From Scilla litardierei (Eukaryota > Streptophyta > Magnoliopsida > Asparagales > Asparagaceae), in the NCBI GenBank assembly GCA_030789695.1, contig JAULAV010008640.1:23311-87310 (forward strand): DNA of 64,000 nucleotides, in the 5' to 3' direction. Shown here piece after piece: positions 11,134 through 22,651 of this stretch (position 1 is the first letter of the stretch; every line of letters starts with the position of its first letter). The position numbers and the translations under genes were made by a program. A model generated the notes under the pieces. The model saw only the letters and a program-made list of their open reading frames with translations. It was not told the DNA's origin and ran no database searches.

Positions 11134-13400
11134 TCACCATACCAAAACTTTTTCAACCAGGATCACCCGACAACGTTCCACCTGGCACTGTTGTTGACAA
11201 CAAAATTTGTCACCCAAGAAACAACCAGAAGAGAAGGGGGGAACAAGATACAAGGGCCTCTCAAGGTCCCGGGGCACAGGAGGAAGCATCCTCCGGAACC
11301 TCGCCCTGCTCGGAGCGGAGGGGGTCGGCGAGACCTGCCGGGGCGGGGAGCGGCTGTCGGGCGCGCTCCGTGAACCGTCGGAAAGAATCCCGGACAACGT
11401 TGACTATCTGAGGGGCCAGGAGGTCCTCGTAGGATCCAAAGGACTCCCTCAGGACCTCTGCGATCCTAGGCCTCAGGGCCCCGTCGACGCCCCTCTCCAC
11501 CTCTTCGGTGAATCAGACCTTCTGACGTAGCACAGCTAGCTCGCCCCAGAGATCACCCCTCTCCCGACAGAACTCTTCTTCCGCCTTGCGGCCCGACCTC
11601 AGGGCATCGGCTAGGTCCCCCTGGAGGTCCATCACCTGAGACCCAAGCTCGTGCACCCGACGACAGAGCTACTGGGCCTCCATGCGAGCCTCTTGAACAG
11701 CTACCTTGGCCTCCCCAGCCCTTGAATGCTCTCAGGCCGCGGACTCCTCAAGGTCTCTCAACCGCACCACCTGACGCTGCGCCTCGACGGCCATCACGGT
11801 GGCATACAAAAAGAAAGGGGTTATGCTAAGAAGGATCAAGCGATAGGGTGATCGATAGCGCTCGACAGAATACCAAACCTGTTGAAGCTGCCAGACTAAG
11901 GAGTCTGACAACTTGTCGGTGGGAGCCCTCTCCAAGAGGGAGCGGTCCCTCGGGAGAATGGCGTCGACCGCCAGCTGGTTGTCCAGAGCCCGATCGACGA
12001 ATACTGAGTCCCCAGGGGCAACTTTGGGGCTCGACAAGGCGCTCGCCAGGGCACCGCCAGCAGCCACCACAGGAGGAGCGGCCAAGACAATGGGAGTGGC
12101 CGTCAGGGTCAACGCGAGGGCTTTGCCGGAGACCATCGGCACCTCAGGGGCTACCGGGGTGCGGGCACCCTCACCGTTCTTCCTCTGTTTCCTCTCGCTG
12201 GGTCTAGCGATGTCGGGGGGAATGCTTATGACCCGCGCCACGACCGCTCGCAAGTGCTCGAGTGGCCGATCTGGGGCCCTTGTCGCCTCCCTCTACTCAG
12301 ACGGAGTGGGGGGTTCAGTCCCCACGACCTCACCTACCGCGAGGTCTGTCATGACCAAGGGGGAGGCATGGCCTCCACCCTTCCCACTGCAGGCTCGGCC
12401 TGGCGCACCTCCTTGTCGACGGTACGACAGGGCGCCTGGCCAAAAGGGTTTCCTCGGCTCTGGCCGGACCCCAGCCGAATGAGCTCGTCGACGTTGTGGG
12501 TAAATTTGTGTCCAACCATCTCTGCAGAAGGAAAGAAGATCCGGGTAAGCAAGAGGGAGAGCGGACAGAAGATAAGTGACCTACTGGGAGACCACAGGAC
12601 GTTCTTAAGAAGGGTCTCGTCCAGCAGAGGCCAGACCGACCTCTCCTCTAGAGAAAGAGATGACAGAAGTCGAACAGTGGCCTGCTCGGCCTCGAAGAGG
12701 GTTAACACCGTGTTATATTGGCATAACCCTCCCCAACCTGTCAAGATCACGGCATCCCGAGGGAAGACGACAAAACGTAGCTTGAGCTCTAATCCCCCAC
12801 CCAGCGGGGCAGACCGAGCAGGCACTCCCGCCCCGCGCGGGCACGGAGGTGCTGCCACGATCCCTAGCCGACCGTTTGGACCCGATAATAATGAAAAAGG
12901 AGGGGAAGAGATGGCTCCAGGCCATGGACATGGCAGATCACGATGAACCCGGTCAGCACCGCGATGGAGTACGGCGTCAACTGGCACAGGGCCACCATCA
13001 AGGATTCCATAACTTGGAGGATAAAAGGATGAAGGGGGAAGCGGAGCTCCAGGCGGAACATCTCGACATAAACACCGACCTCATTACTCCGCGGAAAGCA
13101 AATCCGCTCATCGCCGAAGGGGATCATGACGTCATACGGATGGCACAGATACTTTTCTCAGACCTCCTTAGCCACCGAGAAGGGGGCCATGGATGACAAT
13201 CTAAGGACTAGCGGAGGGACATCGAACCGTTCAATAGCCTTAGCCAAGTCATCACCAACGGGGTCAGTAAAAAGCTTCCTCTTTCCCTTGTCCGATGTTG
13301 GGTGAGTCCCCGAAGAAGCTCCGGGCCCCGGAGGCCAAACGTTGCCAGACCTGGGCGCCGGACGACCCGACGATGAACCGCCTATCCTAAGCGTAGCCAT
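11134..13400 (-). pseudogene. Broken antisense ORF, putative gypsy-type transposon (Transposase_28-like)
   Basis: On the strand opposite to gag, a frame opens at 13400 (MATLRIGGSSSGRP), meets one in-frame TGA at 13158-13160, then continues to about 12864. The second part reads DERICFPRSNEVGVYVEMF, LELRFPLHPFILQVME, LTPYSIAVLTGFIVICHVHG and EPSLPLLF, the hallmark series of the plant family named 'putative gypsy type transposon' (PF04195). After that the homology shifts frame: LTLFEAEQATVRLLSSLS and 'SAEMVGHKFTHNVDEL' near 12500-12700, then a low-complexity Ala/Pro-rich part at 11732-12253, then a charged, probably coiled-coil segment (LCRRVHELGSQVMDLQGDL, broken by a stop near 11527). Such antisense ORFs between pol and the 3' LTR are known from Tat-lineage elements; their function is unknown. 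Several stops and frameshifts show decay. Confidence 0.72.
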
Positions 13401-13753
13401 GAGGCAAGTAAAGGAGAGAGGGGATTACCTTGAGAAAGAATCTGGAGGAAGACGAACGACGGGGAGAAGAAGCTTGCAAGACAGAGATCAGGAAGGAGGG
13501 GGTGCGAAAGAATTGAAACTTGAGAGGCCGACACCTTTATATTGGGAGCGATCACGGAATCCAAACCGTTCGGAAAGAAGTACGTGGCGGCATCTGAAGA
13601 TCGACGGCGCTTCGAATTCCGCACCAAGGGAAGTTCAAACGGGTGGCGTCATGATGGCTCCCATTTAATGGCTGGGCCTCGACTGATGCGCCTGTCAAAT
13701 CCCCAGGAGTCACATCGCCCGAACCGAACCGGCAGAAACCGAACGGCTCGAAT

Positions 13754-13765
13754 GATGGGGGCAAT
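13754..13765 (+). other. Polypurine tract of Tat-type element
   Basis: Purine-rich TGATGGGGGCAA directly before the 3' LTR start at 13766, the usual place for plus-strand priming. Confidence 0.55.
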
Positions 13766-14754
13766 AGATACTATCATTTTGGATAAGCCCAAGAAGCAAA
13801 TACCCGAGGCCCAGTCATGAAAGGGAAGCCCACGAGCGAGATTGGGCCCGCCCGACGAGGCCCACGGACAAAACTCGACGTCGAACCAGTCCCCAGGGAC
13901 GCACAATCAGCTCGTGCTCCTCAGAAATAACTGTTCCCCTGAATCTGTGGCCCCTTAATGACCATTAAGGGGCCCGTTGATAAACGTCCCTCCATGATGC
14001 TCGTGGGGGGCGAGGGAGGAGGTGGATCGCGGGGGCATGAAAGGAGGCGGACGAAGGACGTGGATCGGGGGGGCAAACGTGGGCCAAGCTCCATAAAAGG
14101 ACTAGAAGGACGACCAAGAAGGGGATCAAATCCCAGGTAACGAGATCTGAGGTATTCCATCAACGACCTTAGCTTCCGCCATTTCACTCCCTCCCCCTAC
14201 TCATTCCAAGGGTCAGTATATCGATCTCCTCTCGAGTCGTACCTACCCCGCCGAGTACTTCTCAGACCTTAATCTGACTTAGGCATCGGAGGGGATTTGG
14301 CCGGAAACTAGGTCCGGTCTCCCTGACGAGTTTCTCGTCTATTCAAGAAGAAGCCAGCCGAGGCACCGAGGCTACCCCTCAGTGCCAGACGATCATCCCC
14401 GCCGCTAGCGGGAGTGGTCACCGACTGAAGATCGAGTAGCAGGTGTAGCGCCGAGCCCACCCCTCGATGCTCATCCAACCAAGGCTGTGCCCAACTCACA
14501 GAGCCGAGGCTTCCCCTCCGCTCTACATCAACCGAGGTCGAGCCCAACTCACAGAGCCGAGGTTTCCCCTCCACTCTGCGCGATCCGAGGACTGACGTTC
14601 TCCACGGATCTCACGCTCGATCTCGACTCCATCTCCAACCCACGCTGAGCGCACGTGTGCTTGGCGCACCCAAGGGATCTCAACCGACCCCTTGACCACG
14701 TTGACCGTGTAGTCCTCGGTCAACGATTCAGTGGTGAGAAAACACCCGTAAACA
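13766..14754 (+). repeat. 3' LTR of Tat-type element
   Basis: Aligns end to end with 7264-8248. Its first bases are AGATACTATC, so the canonical TG is mutated, and it ends CCGTAAACA next to the AATAT target duplication. It has about ten extra bases (ATGACCATTA) in the GGCCCCTTAA region and carries the TATA-like CCATAAAAGG at 14091-14100. Confidence 0.92.
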
Positions 14755-15250
14755 AATATAAAGATCCATATCTTATAGAAAATGTAGAAAATAGCTCTAA
14801 GCTTGAAAAAACCTCCAAAAAGTCTATTGGAACCGAGAGATAGCCTTCTTCGACCAAAAAAAGAAGAGAAGACAAAATTAGGCAAAAAATCTTATCATTT
14901 AATATAAATAGATATCTTTCAAAAATATAGAAAATAGACTCGGGCTCAGAAAAATCCGCAAAAAAGTCTGATGGAACCTGGAGATCACCATCCTCAAATT
15001 AAAAATAAGTGATGACAAAATTAGGTTATAAAAATCATATCATTTATAAAGATCCATGTCCTACAACAATGTAGAAAATAGCACGTAGCTCAAAAAAATC
15101 TGCAAAAATGTCCATTTGAACAAAGAGATCGCCATCTTCAACGAAAAAAAATAAGAGAAGCCAAAATTAGGCAAAAAAATCATATCAAACAATCCATATC
15201 TTCCAGAAAATGCAGAAAATACCCCAAGCTCAAAAAAATTCGTAAAATTT

Positions 15251-15267
15251 TTTCGTTTGAACCGGGA
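15251..15267 (+). promoter_or_regulatory. CENP-B-box-like motif in satellite monomer
   Basis: TTTCGTTTGAACCGGGA keeps the TTCG, A and CGGG positions of the CENP-B core. It is in another block of the array and at the same place in the monomer. Confidence 0.5.
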
Positions 15268-16989
15268 AACACCATCTTCAACTGAAAAATAAGAGAATAT
15301 AAACTGAGATGATAAAAATCATATCTTTTAATAAAAAGATCCAATATTCCATAAAATTTATAAAATAGCACCGATCATATAAAATTTCGAAAAAATGTCC
15401 GTTGGAATCGAAAGATCGCCATTTTCAATAGAAAAATAAGAGAAGACAAAATTAGAACCTAAAAATCATATCGTTTAATATATAGACCCATATCTTCCAT
15501 AAAATGTAGAATATAGCATCAAGCTCACAAAAATTGCTATATTCATTGGAAAAAATATATTAGAAGACAAAATTAAACCAAAAAATTATATCATTTAATA
15601 AAACAATCCACATCATCCAGAAAATGCAGAAAATAGCACTGATCTCAGAAAAATCGACAAAATGTCAGTTGCAACAGTGAGATCACCATCAACTTAAAAA
15701 TAAGAGAAGACAAAATTAGGCCAAATATGATATTATTTAATAAAAAGATACATATCTTCTAGAAAATGCAGAAAATAGCCCGAGCTCAGAAAAATCTACA
15801 AAATGTCAGTTGGAACCAGGAGATCGAAATTTTCAACTTTAAAAAAATAAGAGAACAAAATTTGGCCAAAAATCATATCATTTAATAAAACTATTTATAT
15901 CTTCCAGATAATGTAGAAAATAGGCCGAAGCTCAGGAAAATAAGATAAGAAAAACTTAGGTTATAAAAATCATATCATTTAATAAAAATCTCCAAATCGT
16001 CCAGAAAATGTAGAAAATAGCTCCGAGCTTTAAAAACCGTGAAATGTCTATTGAAACGAGGAGATCGCCATCTTCAATAGTAAATAAGAGAAGACAAAAT
16101 AAGGGTAAGAAAATCATATCATTTAATATAAAGATACAAGTCTCCCAGAAAATGTAGAAAATATCACCAACCTCAGAAAAATCTGCAAAAATATCCGTTG
16201 GAATTGAGAGATCGCACTCTTTAGCTTAAAAATATGAGAAGGCAAAATTAGGCCAAAATCATATCATTTAATAAAACGATCCATATCTTATAGAAAATTT
16301 AGAAAATAGCTCAGAGCTCAGAAAATCTGCCAAAATGTACGTTGGAACTGGGAGATTGCCATCAACTGAAAACTAAGAAAGGATAAAATAAGGAAAAAAA
16401 CCATATCATTTAATAAAAAGATCCATATCTTCTAGAAAATGTTGAAAATTTGCTTCGAGCTCAGAGAAACCTGCCAAAATGTCCGTTGGAATCGGGAAAT
16501 CGACATATTCAACTGAAAAACATGAGAAGACAAAATTAGGCCAAAAATCATATCGTTTAATAAAAACATATCTTCGAGAAAATGTAGAAATAGCCCCAAA
16601 CTCAGAAAAATCAGCAAAAACTGTCCGTTGAAAACTGGAGATCGCCATCTCCAACTAGAAAAATAAGAAAAGACAAAATTAGACGAAAATATCATATCAT
16701 TTAATAAAAATCCATATCTTCCAAAAATGTGGAAAATAGGATGGAGCTCATAAAAATCTGCAAAAATGTCTGTTGGAACAGGATGATCGCCGTCTTCAAC
16801 TGGAATATAAGAGAAGACACAATTAAGGCAACAATCATACCATTTAATAAAACGATCGTCATCTTCAACTGGAAAAAAGAAAAGACAAATTTAGGATAGA
16901 AAAATCATATTAATTAATAAAAAGATCCATATCTTTCATAAAATGTATAAATAGCACCAAGCTCAGAAAACGATATATAAAAATCTTTT

Positions 16990-17142
16990 CAGTAGAAGAT
17001 GGAAATATCCCAGTTACAACGAACATTTCTTTAAATAAAGATGGCGATTTCCATGTTTCGAATTTTTTCTTCTCAAATCTTTCAATTGAAGATGGTGATT
17101 TACCAGTTATAGCGAACCTTTTTTGGCCTAATTTTGTCTTCT
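16990..17142 (-). repeat. Inverted satellite module 4
   Basis: Two reverse-complement half monomers (CAGTAGAAGATGGAAATATC, then CAATTGAAGATGGTGATT) after the GAAAACGATATATAAAAATC junction; direct order resumes at ATATCATTTAATAAAACGAT. Confidence 0.8.
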
Positions 17143-18765
17143 TTAATATCATTTAATAAAACGATACATATATTCCAGAAAAATGAGGAAAATACCCTGA
17201 ACCTCAGAAATATCCGAAAAAATGTTCATTGGAACAGGGAGATCACCAACTTCACATAGAAATTAAGAGAAGGCAAAATTTGCCAAGAAATCATATCATT
17301 TAATAAAACATTCCATATCTTTCAGAAAATGTGGAAAATGGCCCGGAGCTTAGAAAAATCCGTAAAAAGTCCGTTGGAACCGGGATCGCCATCTTCAACT
17401 TAAAAATAATAGAAGATAAACTTAAGCTATAAAAATCATATCATTTAATAAAAAGATCCATATCTTCCATAAAATAAAGAAAATAGCACAATGCCCAGAA
17501 AATCCGCAAAAATGTCAGTTAGAACCGGGAGATCGCTAGGTTCAACTAAAAAATTAGAGCAGACAAAATTAGGTAAAAAAACATAACATTTAAAATAAAG
17601 ATTCTTATTTTCCATAAAATGTAGAAACATCCCCAAGCTCAGAAAAAAATCCTCAAAAACATCCGTCTGAACCAGGAGGGTGCAAAATTTAACAAAAAAC
17701 AAAGAAAACAAAAATTAGGCAAAAATATCATATCATTTAATAAAACGATAGATATCTTCGAGATAATACAGAAAATTGCCCGGACCTCAAAAAATCCTCA
17801 AAAATATCTGTAGGAACCGAGATATCGCCATTATTAATGAAAAATCTGAGAGAAGACAAAATTAAACAAAAAATCATAGCAATTAATAAAACGATCGTTA
17901 TTTTCCAAAAAAATAGAAAATAGCACCGACGTCAGAAAAATCTACAAAATTTTCTGATGGAACCGAAAAACCGCCATTTTCATGTGAAAAATAAGAGAAG
18001 ACGAATGTAGGCGATAAAAATCATATCATTTAATAAAAAAATCCATATCTACAACAAAATGTAAAAAATATCCCCGAGTTCAGAGAAATCCTCAAAAATT
18101 ACCGTTGGATCTGGGAGATCGCCAACATCAATTGAAAAATAAGATACGACAAAATTAGGCTAGAAAATTCATACCATTTATTAAAAAGATCCATATCTTA
18201 CAGAAAATGTAGAAAATAGTCCACAGTTCAGAAATATAGGCCAAAATGTCCATTAGAACTGGGAAATCACCATTTTCAACTTAAAAAAGTGAAGACAAAA
18301 TTAGGCTACAATAATCATATAATGTAATAAAAAGATCCATATCTTTCGAAAAATATAGAAAATAATCCTGAGCTCGGAAAAATCCGAAAAAATGTCTGTT
18401 GGAACCAGGAGATCGCAATCTTCAACTTGAAAAATAAGAGAAGACAAAATTAGGCCAAAACAGCATATCATTTCATAAAACGACCCATATCTTCAAAAAA
18501 ATGTGGAAAATAGGCCGGAGCTCAGAAAAATCCGCAAAAATCTCTGTTGGAACCAGGTGATCACCATCTTCAAGTGGAATATAAGAGAAGATGAAATTAG
18601 CCCAAAAATCATATCATTTAATAAATCGATCATCATCTTCAACTGGAAAATAAGAGAAGAATAATTTAGGATAGAAAAATAATATCAATTAATAAAAAGA
18701 TCCATATCTTTCATAAAATGTATAAAATACAACCAATCTCAGAAAATGATACATAAAAATCTTTT

Positions 18766-18919
18766 CAGTTGAAGATGGCGATATCTCGGTTACAACGGGC
18801 ATTTTTAAAGTAGAAGATGGCGATTTTCTTGTTCTAAAATTTTCTTTTCTTATATTTCAGTTGACGATGGCAATTTGCCCGTTCCAACGGACATTTTTGG
18901 CCTAATTTTGCATTCCCTG
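18766..18919 (-). repeat. Inverted satellite module 5
   Basis: CAGTTGAAGATGGCGATATC ... CAGTTGACGATGGCAATTTG in reverse-complement orientation, after the GAAAATGATACATAAAAATC junction. Direct monomers resume after it. Confidence 0.8.
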
Positions 18920-19235
18920 ATATCATTTAATAAAACGCGCAATATATTCCAGAAAATATGGAATATCTCGGAGCTCAGAAATACCTGCAAAAAATGTCGG
19001 AACTGGGAGATCGCCAACTTCAACTGGAAATTAAGAAATCGCCAAAAATATTATAGTTTAAAAAAGATTCATATCTTCTAGAAAACTTAGAAAATAGCCG
19101 CGAAGTCAGAAAATTGCAACAATTTCTGTTAGAGCCGGGAGATCGCCATCTTCAACTTAAAAAATAAGAGAAGGCAAAATTAAGCAAAAAATCATATCAT
19201 TTAATAAAAAGATCCATAACTTCCCAAAACATGTA

Positions 19236-22200
19236 TGTCACGCCCCGCTTCCCAAGTATGGAAGGCGAGACGTAAGGAGGTCCGCTCAAACGTGGAGCGG
19301 TGAAGCTGCAGTCTGATAAGCTTCTGTAAATAATATAAATAGCAGGTCCTTACATTGCAACGAAACAACGACAATGATAATAGTAAAGCAGACATAGAAG
19401 AAATATCCACCAACATCAAGAAATTATTCCAACATCACATAGCAGTCACAAAAGTACAAGTCTTAACAATAGGCCTAAAGCATGGCCAAAACAAAAGTAA
19501 AGAGAGTCAGGTGCTACGCACCAAGAGCTAACTGCAACTACTAAAAAGTGACAACTAAAAAGACTTCAGGTGAGTCTAGGACTGGTCATCGGTGTCCTCG
19601 ACCTCGGTCTCTACAGGTACCTCGAACTCAGCGTCCACGAACTGCTCGTCCTCTGTAACTAACTCGGACTCGGAACCTGACATGTGACACCCAAAGAGAA
19701 GAGGGCACATGTCAGCAAAAGTCTCCTAAAAGAAAGTGGAGGACTTTAGTACAAGGATACAAATAACAAAAAGACGACTAGCAGTTCTAGTATAATGAAA
19801 TGATATGACATTTAAGAATGCAACAGTTAAAAATGACATGATGCATGCACGTCGTAGCAGAAACTACGAGAAACATTAATTCACGATTCACGAACACTAA
19901 CCTATCACATTATGCACATGGTTTACTCCTTACAGCTGAAGGAGCGGATCAGGCATCCTTCTACGCCGCGTGATAGCTTAACCCTACCCCTCCACGTGTA
20001 TCGAGCCATGGTTTCCCAAGTACATGAGCTCGCTTCTCGTTCACGAGCCAGGAAGTGTTTTTGGGTTTGGCATAGGGTTGTGCCCGCAAAGCAGGTGCCT
20101 AGCCTCAATAGTTACAATAATTGTAGCGTGTGCTACACAATCACGATGAAACATTGGATGCATGATATGACATGGTAATGAGCAGTTAAATTGTGTACCA
20201 TTAATTGAAATTAAACATGGCATGGCAGCATGAATGCAAGCATGGTAAAAGTTTTGGATCTAGCTTCGTTGTCAAGCTAGATCTAGTAAGGGGCGTCTAG
20301 GCGACTATCATTTTACCGCCTAGTCTCTTTTACGCTACTGTACAAAATGGCCTAAGACGTGGCCAAAACAAAACTCTGGCAAGTATCACTTGCCTGAAAA
20401 CAACCAAGTCGCGATCCTGTTCAATCAATTCCGAGTCTACCTATGTGTTCAGAACGCAGTCCAGCCTACAGTCCCAATTATTTATCTTGATTAGTGAGTT
20501 ACAAAATAATCAGAAGCTATGATTTTTAGGTTGATTAACAGGAGATGTGGGGAGTTCCTACAGAGAGAGACTTACCTCAACACGACGCAAGAGCTACTCT
20601 GACGTCGGGTAGCGACGTCAGGGGTTGGATTCCGGTAGCGCGAACGGTACGGAACGACGGGTTCTCTGTTGATAAAACACGTATACGAATAAGTTTGTAA
20701 TGACGGACAAGAATTATTAGGCCACCTAAAACGTCTAATGATTCAATTTTTAATTAGGTTCTCCATCTCGTAACGGGGTCCACATCATATTATTAATGGT
20801 CGTTAAATTATTAACACATTAACTACATCAAGTTGATAGTACGAAAATACACAACAATTATTATCAAGCAACCTAGACTAACGTGTTAACTAGAAGTCGC
20901 GTACACAAATTATCAACCCTACGAATTATCAAGTTAACATCATTATTAATATTACTAGCATGCAAACAACATTTTATCAAGTCACTTAGCTGGTCATCAC
21001 TTATTAATGGTTCAACAACTATTAGAAATAGATATTAACATGTTCTTATGAACATTACTAACCGTGTCGAAGAGAAGATCCCACGAAGCTACCGGGAGAT
21101 CGTCGCGAGTCGTCTACGGCTAGAGGGATGGTCAAGCGCATGGACAGCGGCTAGGGGTAACATCGTCACGTGAGGGGAAGCCACTGCTGCGCGAGGGGTC
21201 ACCGTGCATCACTGCGAAATGAAGAGAGGCTGCTGCTGCTGTGCGATTCTGCGGTCAGTGTCCAAAGCGGCACTGTGGGTGCCTGGAGATGGTTCCGGCA
21301 ACCAGAGGGCAGCGCCGACAGCATTGCTGTGCTAGGGGGCGGCGTTGTCATCGTGACAGCGCCTGGGGGCGGTGCTGTCGCTCCTGGGTGCTGCTGCGCT
21401 GCAGGCAGAAAGCTCCCGGCGGCCTGCTGCCGTGCATCGCCTCGGGGAAGGTCGAAGGGGCTGGCGGCCACTGGGGAAGTCCGGTGATGGCCTGGGGGTC
21501 GAAGGGAGATGGCGTGAGGGAAGTCGGGGTTAGCTGAAGAAGAAAGAGCTGGCGACGCAAGGGAGGGTTTGCGTGATGAAAATTAGCCCTAGGGCTGTTT
21601 GGGCTCTTATAGGCTTGGTTATTGCTAAATAAGGTTGTTTTGGGGGGTGCACTAAGGGAATTAGAAGAGAGTGGAAATAGGGAAAGGGTTGAAATAGAGG
21701 TGAGAATAGTCAATTTCTGTTTTGGGTTGGATACGTATGAGGGATACTCCTATTGCTATACAACATGGCATTTTGGTAGGTTGATGGTAAATGGGAGAGA
21801 GAGTATGAGAGGGTAGGGTATAGTTAAGGGAAAAAGAGGGTGAGCCTAGCTCGGAGAATTAATCTTGTGAAAACTTAGGCTAAATCATTGATTAATGAGG
21901 AAATTACTGTAAAGACGGGTTAAATGGAGCCCGATAATTATGAGAAAAATACTGGGGCATCCGTGTCGACAAGAGAAACAAAACTAAGAAGATTGATCAC
22001 GGCTAGGGTGACGAGAAATGAAACTAAAAATAAAAAGGTCTCACGACAAAAGTGAAAATCATGACGCCTCTTCTAATAAAGTTAATTTGTGGATGAGCGA
22101 CCCGTGAAATGACATTCCAAAATATTTTCACAAATAAGTACTCTTCCAGGGGGACACAACGACATATCACATCATAAGGTTCGGATACAAGAAAGGTCCA

Positions 22201-22266
22201 AAATAAATACATATACGAATAGGAGTATGCGCACGAAAAACGTATGATCGAAAACAGACCATGACA
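19236..22266 (-). repeat. Single long LTR (about 3.03 kb)
   Basis: On the minus strand it starts TGTCATGG right after the purine tract AAGGTGGGTAGGA (22267-22279) and ends GGGGCGTGACA, giving TGTCA/TGACA ends. It includes a GC-richer part at about 21160-21540 whose open frames show no recognisable domain. No second copy is in the window to confirm the exact ends. Confidence 0.65.
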
Positions 22267-22279
22267 TCCTACCCACCTT

Positions 22280-22651
22280 ATGAATGATTCCGCCCTCGGA
22301 ATCAACATCAACCACTGCTCTGAAAAGGTACGGGAAGCGCTCTCTTATATCATCCTTGCGCTCCCAGGTGGACTCCCTAGGGGAACCATGACGCCACTGC
22401 ACTCTAACTAAGTCGACGGTCTTATTCCTCGGCTGCTTCTGCTGTCGATCCAGAATCTCAACTGGTTGCTGATCATAGGCCAGATCCGGACGAACCGTGA
22501 TCTCCGAGAAATCCACAACATGTGATGGATCGCTGACGTATCGACGTAACTGGATACGTGAAACACATCGTGAACTCCCTCCAGTGACGGTGGCAATGCC
22601 AAGCGATATGCCACAGCTCCAACTCTCTCCAGGACGTCAAAAGGCCCAAGT
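22280..22651 (-). pseudogene. Integrase C-terminus and chromodomain of gypsy pol (fragment)
   Basis: Two minus-strand frames give one family. The first is LGPFDVLERVGAVAYRLA, LPPSLEGVHDVFHVS; the second is DFSEITVRPDLAYDQQPVEI, LDRQQKQPRNKTVDLVRV, WRHGSPRESTWERKDDIRER, FPYLF. These match the integrase C-terminal module followed by the chromodomain-like tail of plant chromoviruses, where the tail is thought to guide integration into heterochromatin. The frames are separated by a single-base loss near 22550. The 5' end is cut off by satellite. The frame reads on past the purine tract into the LTR, as is common in this group. It is not functional. Confidence 0.9.

Larger units (their letters stand above)
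7264..14754 (+). mobile_element. Tat-type Ty3/gypsy LTR retrotransposon lacking pol
   Basis: A complete insertion bounded by direct LTRs of 985 and 989 bp. It is flanked by a perfect 5-bp target duplication AATAT (7259-7263 and 14755-14759); removing the element and one copy restores ordinary satellite (CATTTAATATAAAGATCC). Order inside: leader, broken gag, zinc-knuckle-like region, two GC-rich minisatellites, an uncharacterised stretch, and a broken ORF on the opposite strand, then polypurine tract and 3' LTR. No protease, reverse transcriptase, RNase H or integrase frame is visible, so the element could only have moved with enzymes from a relative. The LTRs differ at roughly 8% of positions by eye, mostly C/T and G/A changes as expected of methylated, ageing DNA. 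It is GC-rich compared with the satellite around it. Confidence 0.9.
14755..19235 (+). repeat. 148-bp satellite array, block 2
   Basis: Continues the monomer phase interrupted at 7263. It contains inverted modules at 16990-17142 and 18766-18919 and the variant monomer with ATTCTTATTTTCC followed by AAATTTAACAAAAAAC. It ends at a truncated chromovirus. No genes. Confidence 0.95.
19236..22651 (-). mobile_element. 5'-truncated chromodomain Ty3/gypsy element (Tekay/Del-like)
   Basis: Read on the minus strand this is the last part of pol, a polypurine tract and one LTR of about 3.0 kb. Everything upstream (5' LTR, gag, protease, RT, RNase H, most of integrase) is missing. At the truncation (about 22651) the satellite resumes in mid-monomer, with about 45-50 bp of monomer lost between the two flanks. 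The long LTR and C-terminal chromodomain-like sequence fit the Tekay/Del group. Because only one end is present no target duplication can be scored; ATGTA (19231-19235) would be the copy at the surviving end. A deletion involving the surrounding repeats is the simplest explanation. Confidence 0.78.

Noticed and set aside
21170..21713. GC-rich overlapping frames within the 3-kb LTR
   Set aside because: Frames are open on both strands because of base composition. They lie inside an LTR and match nothing I know.
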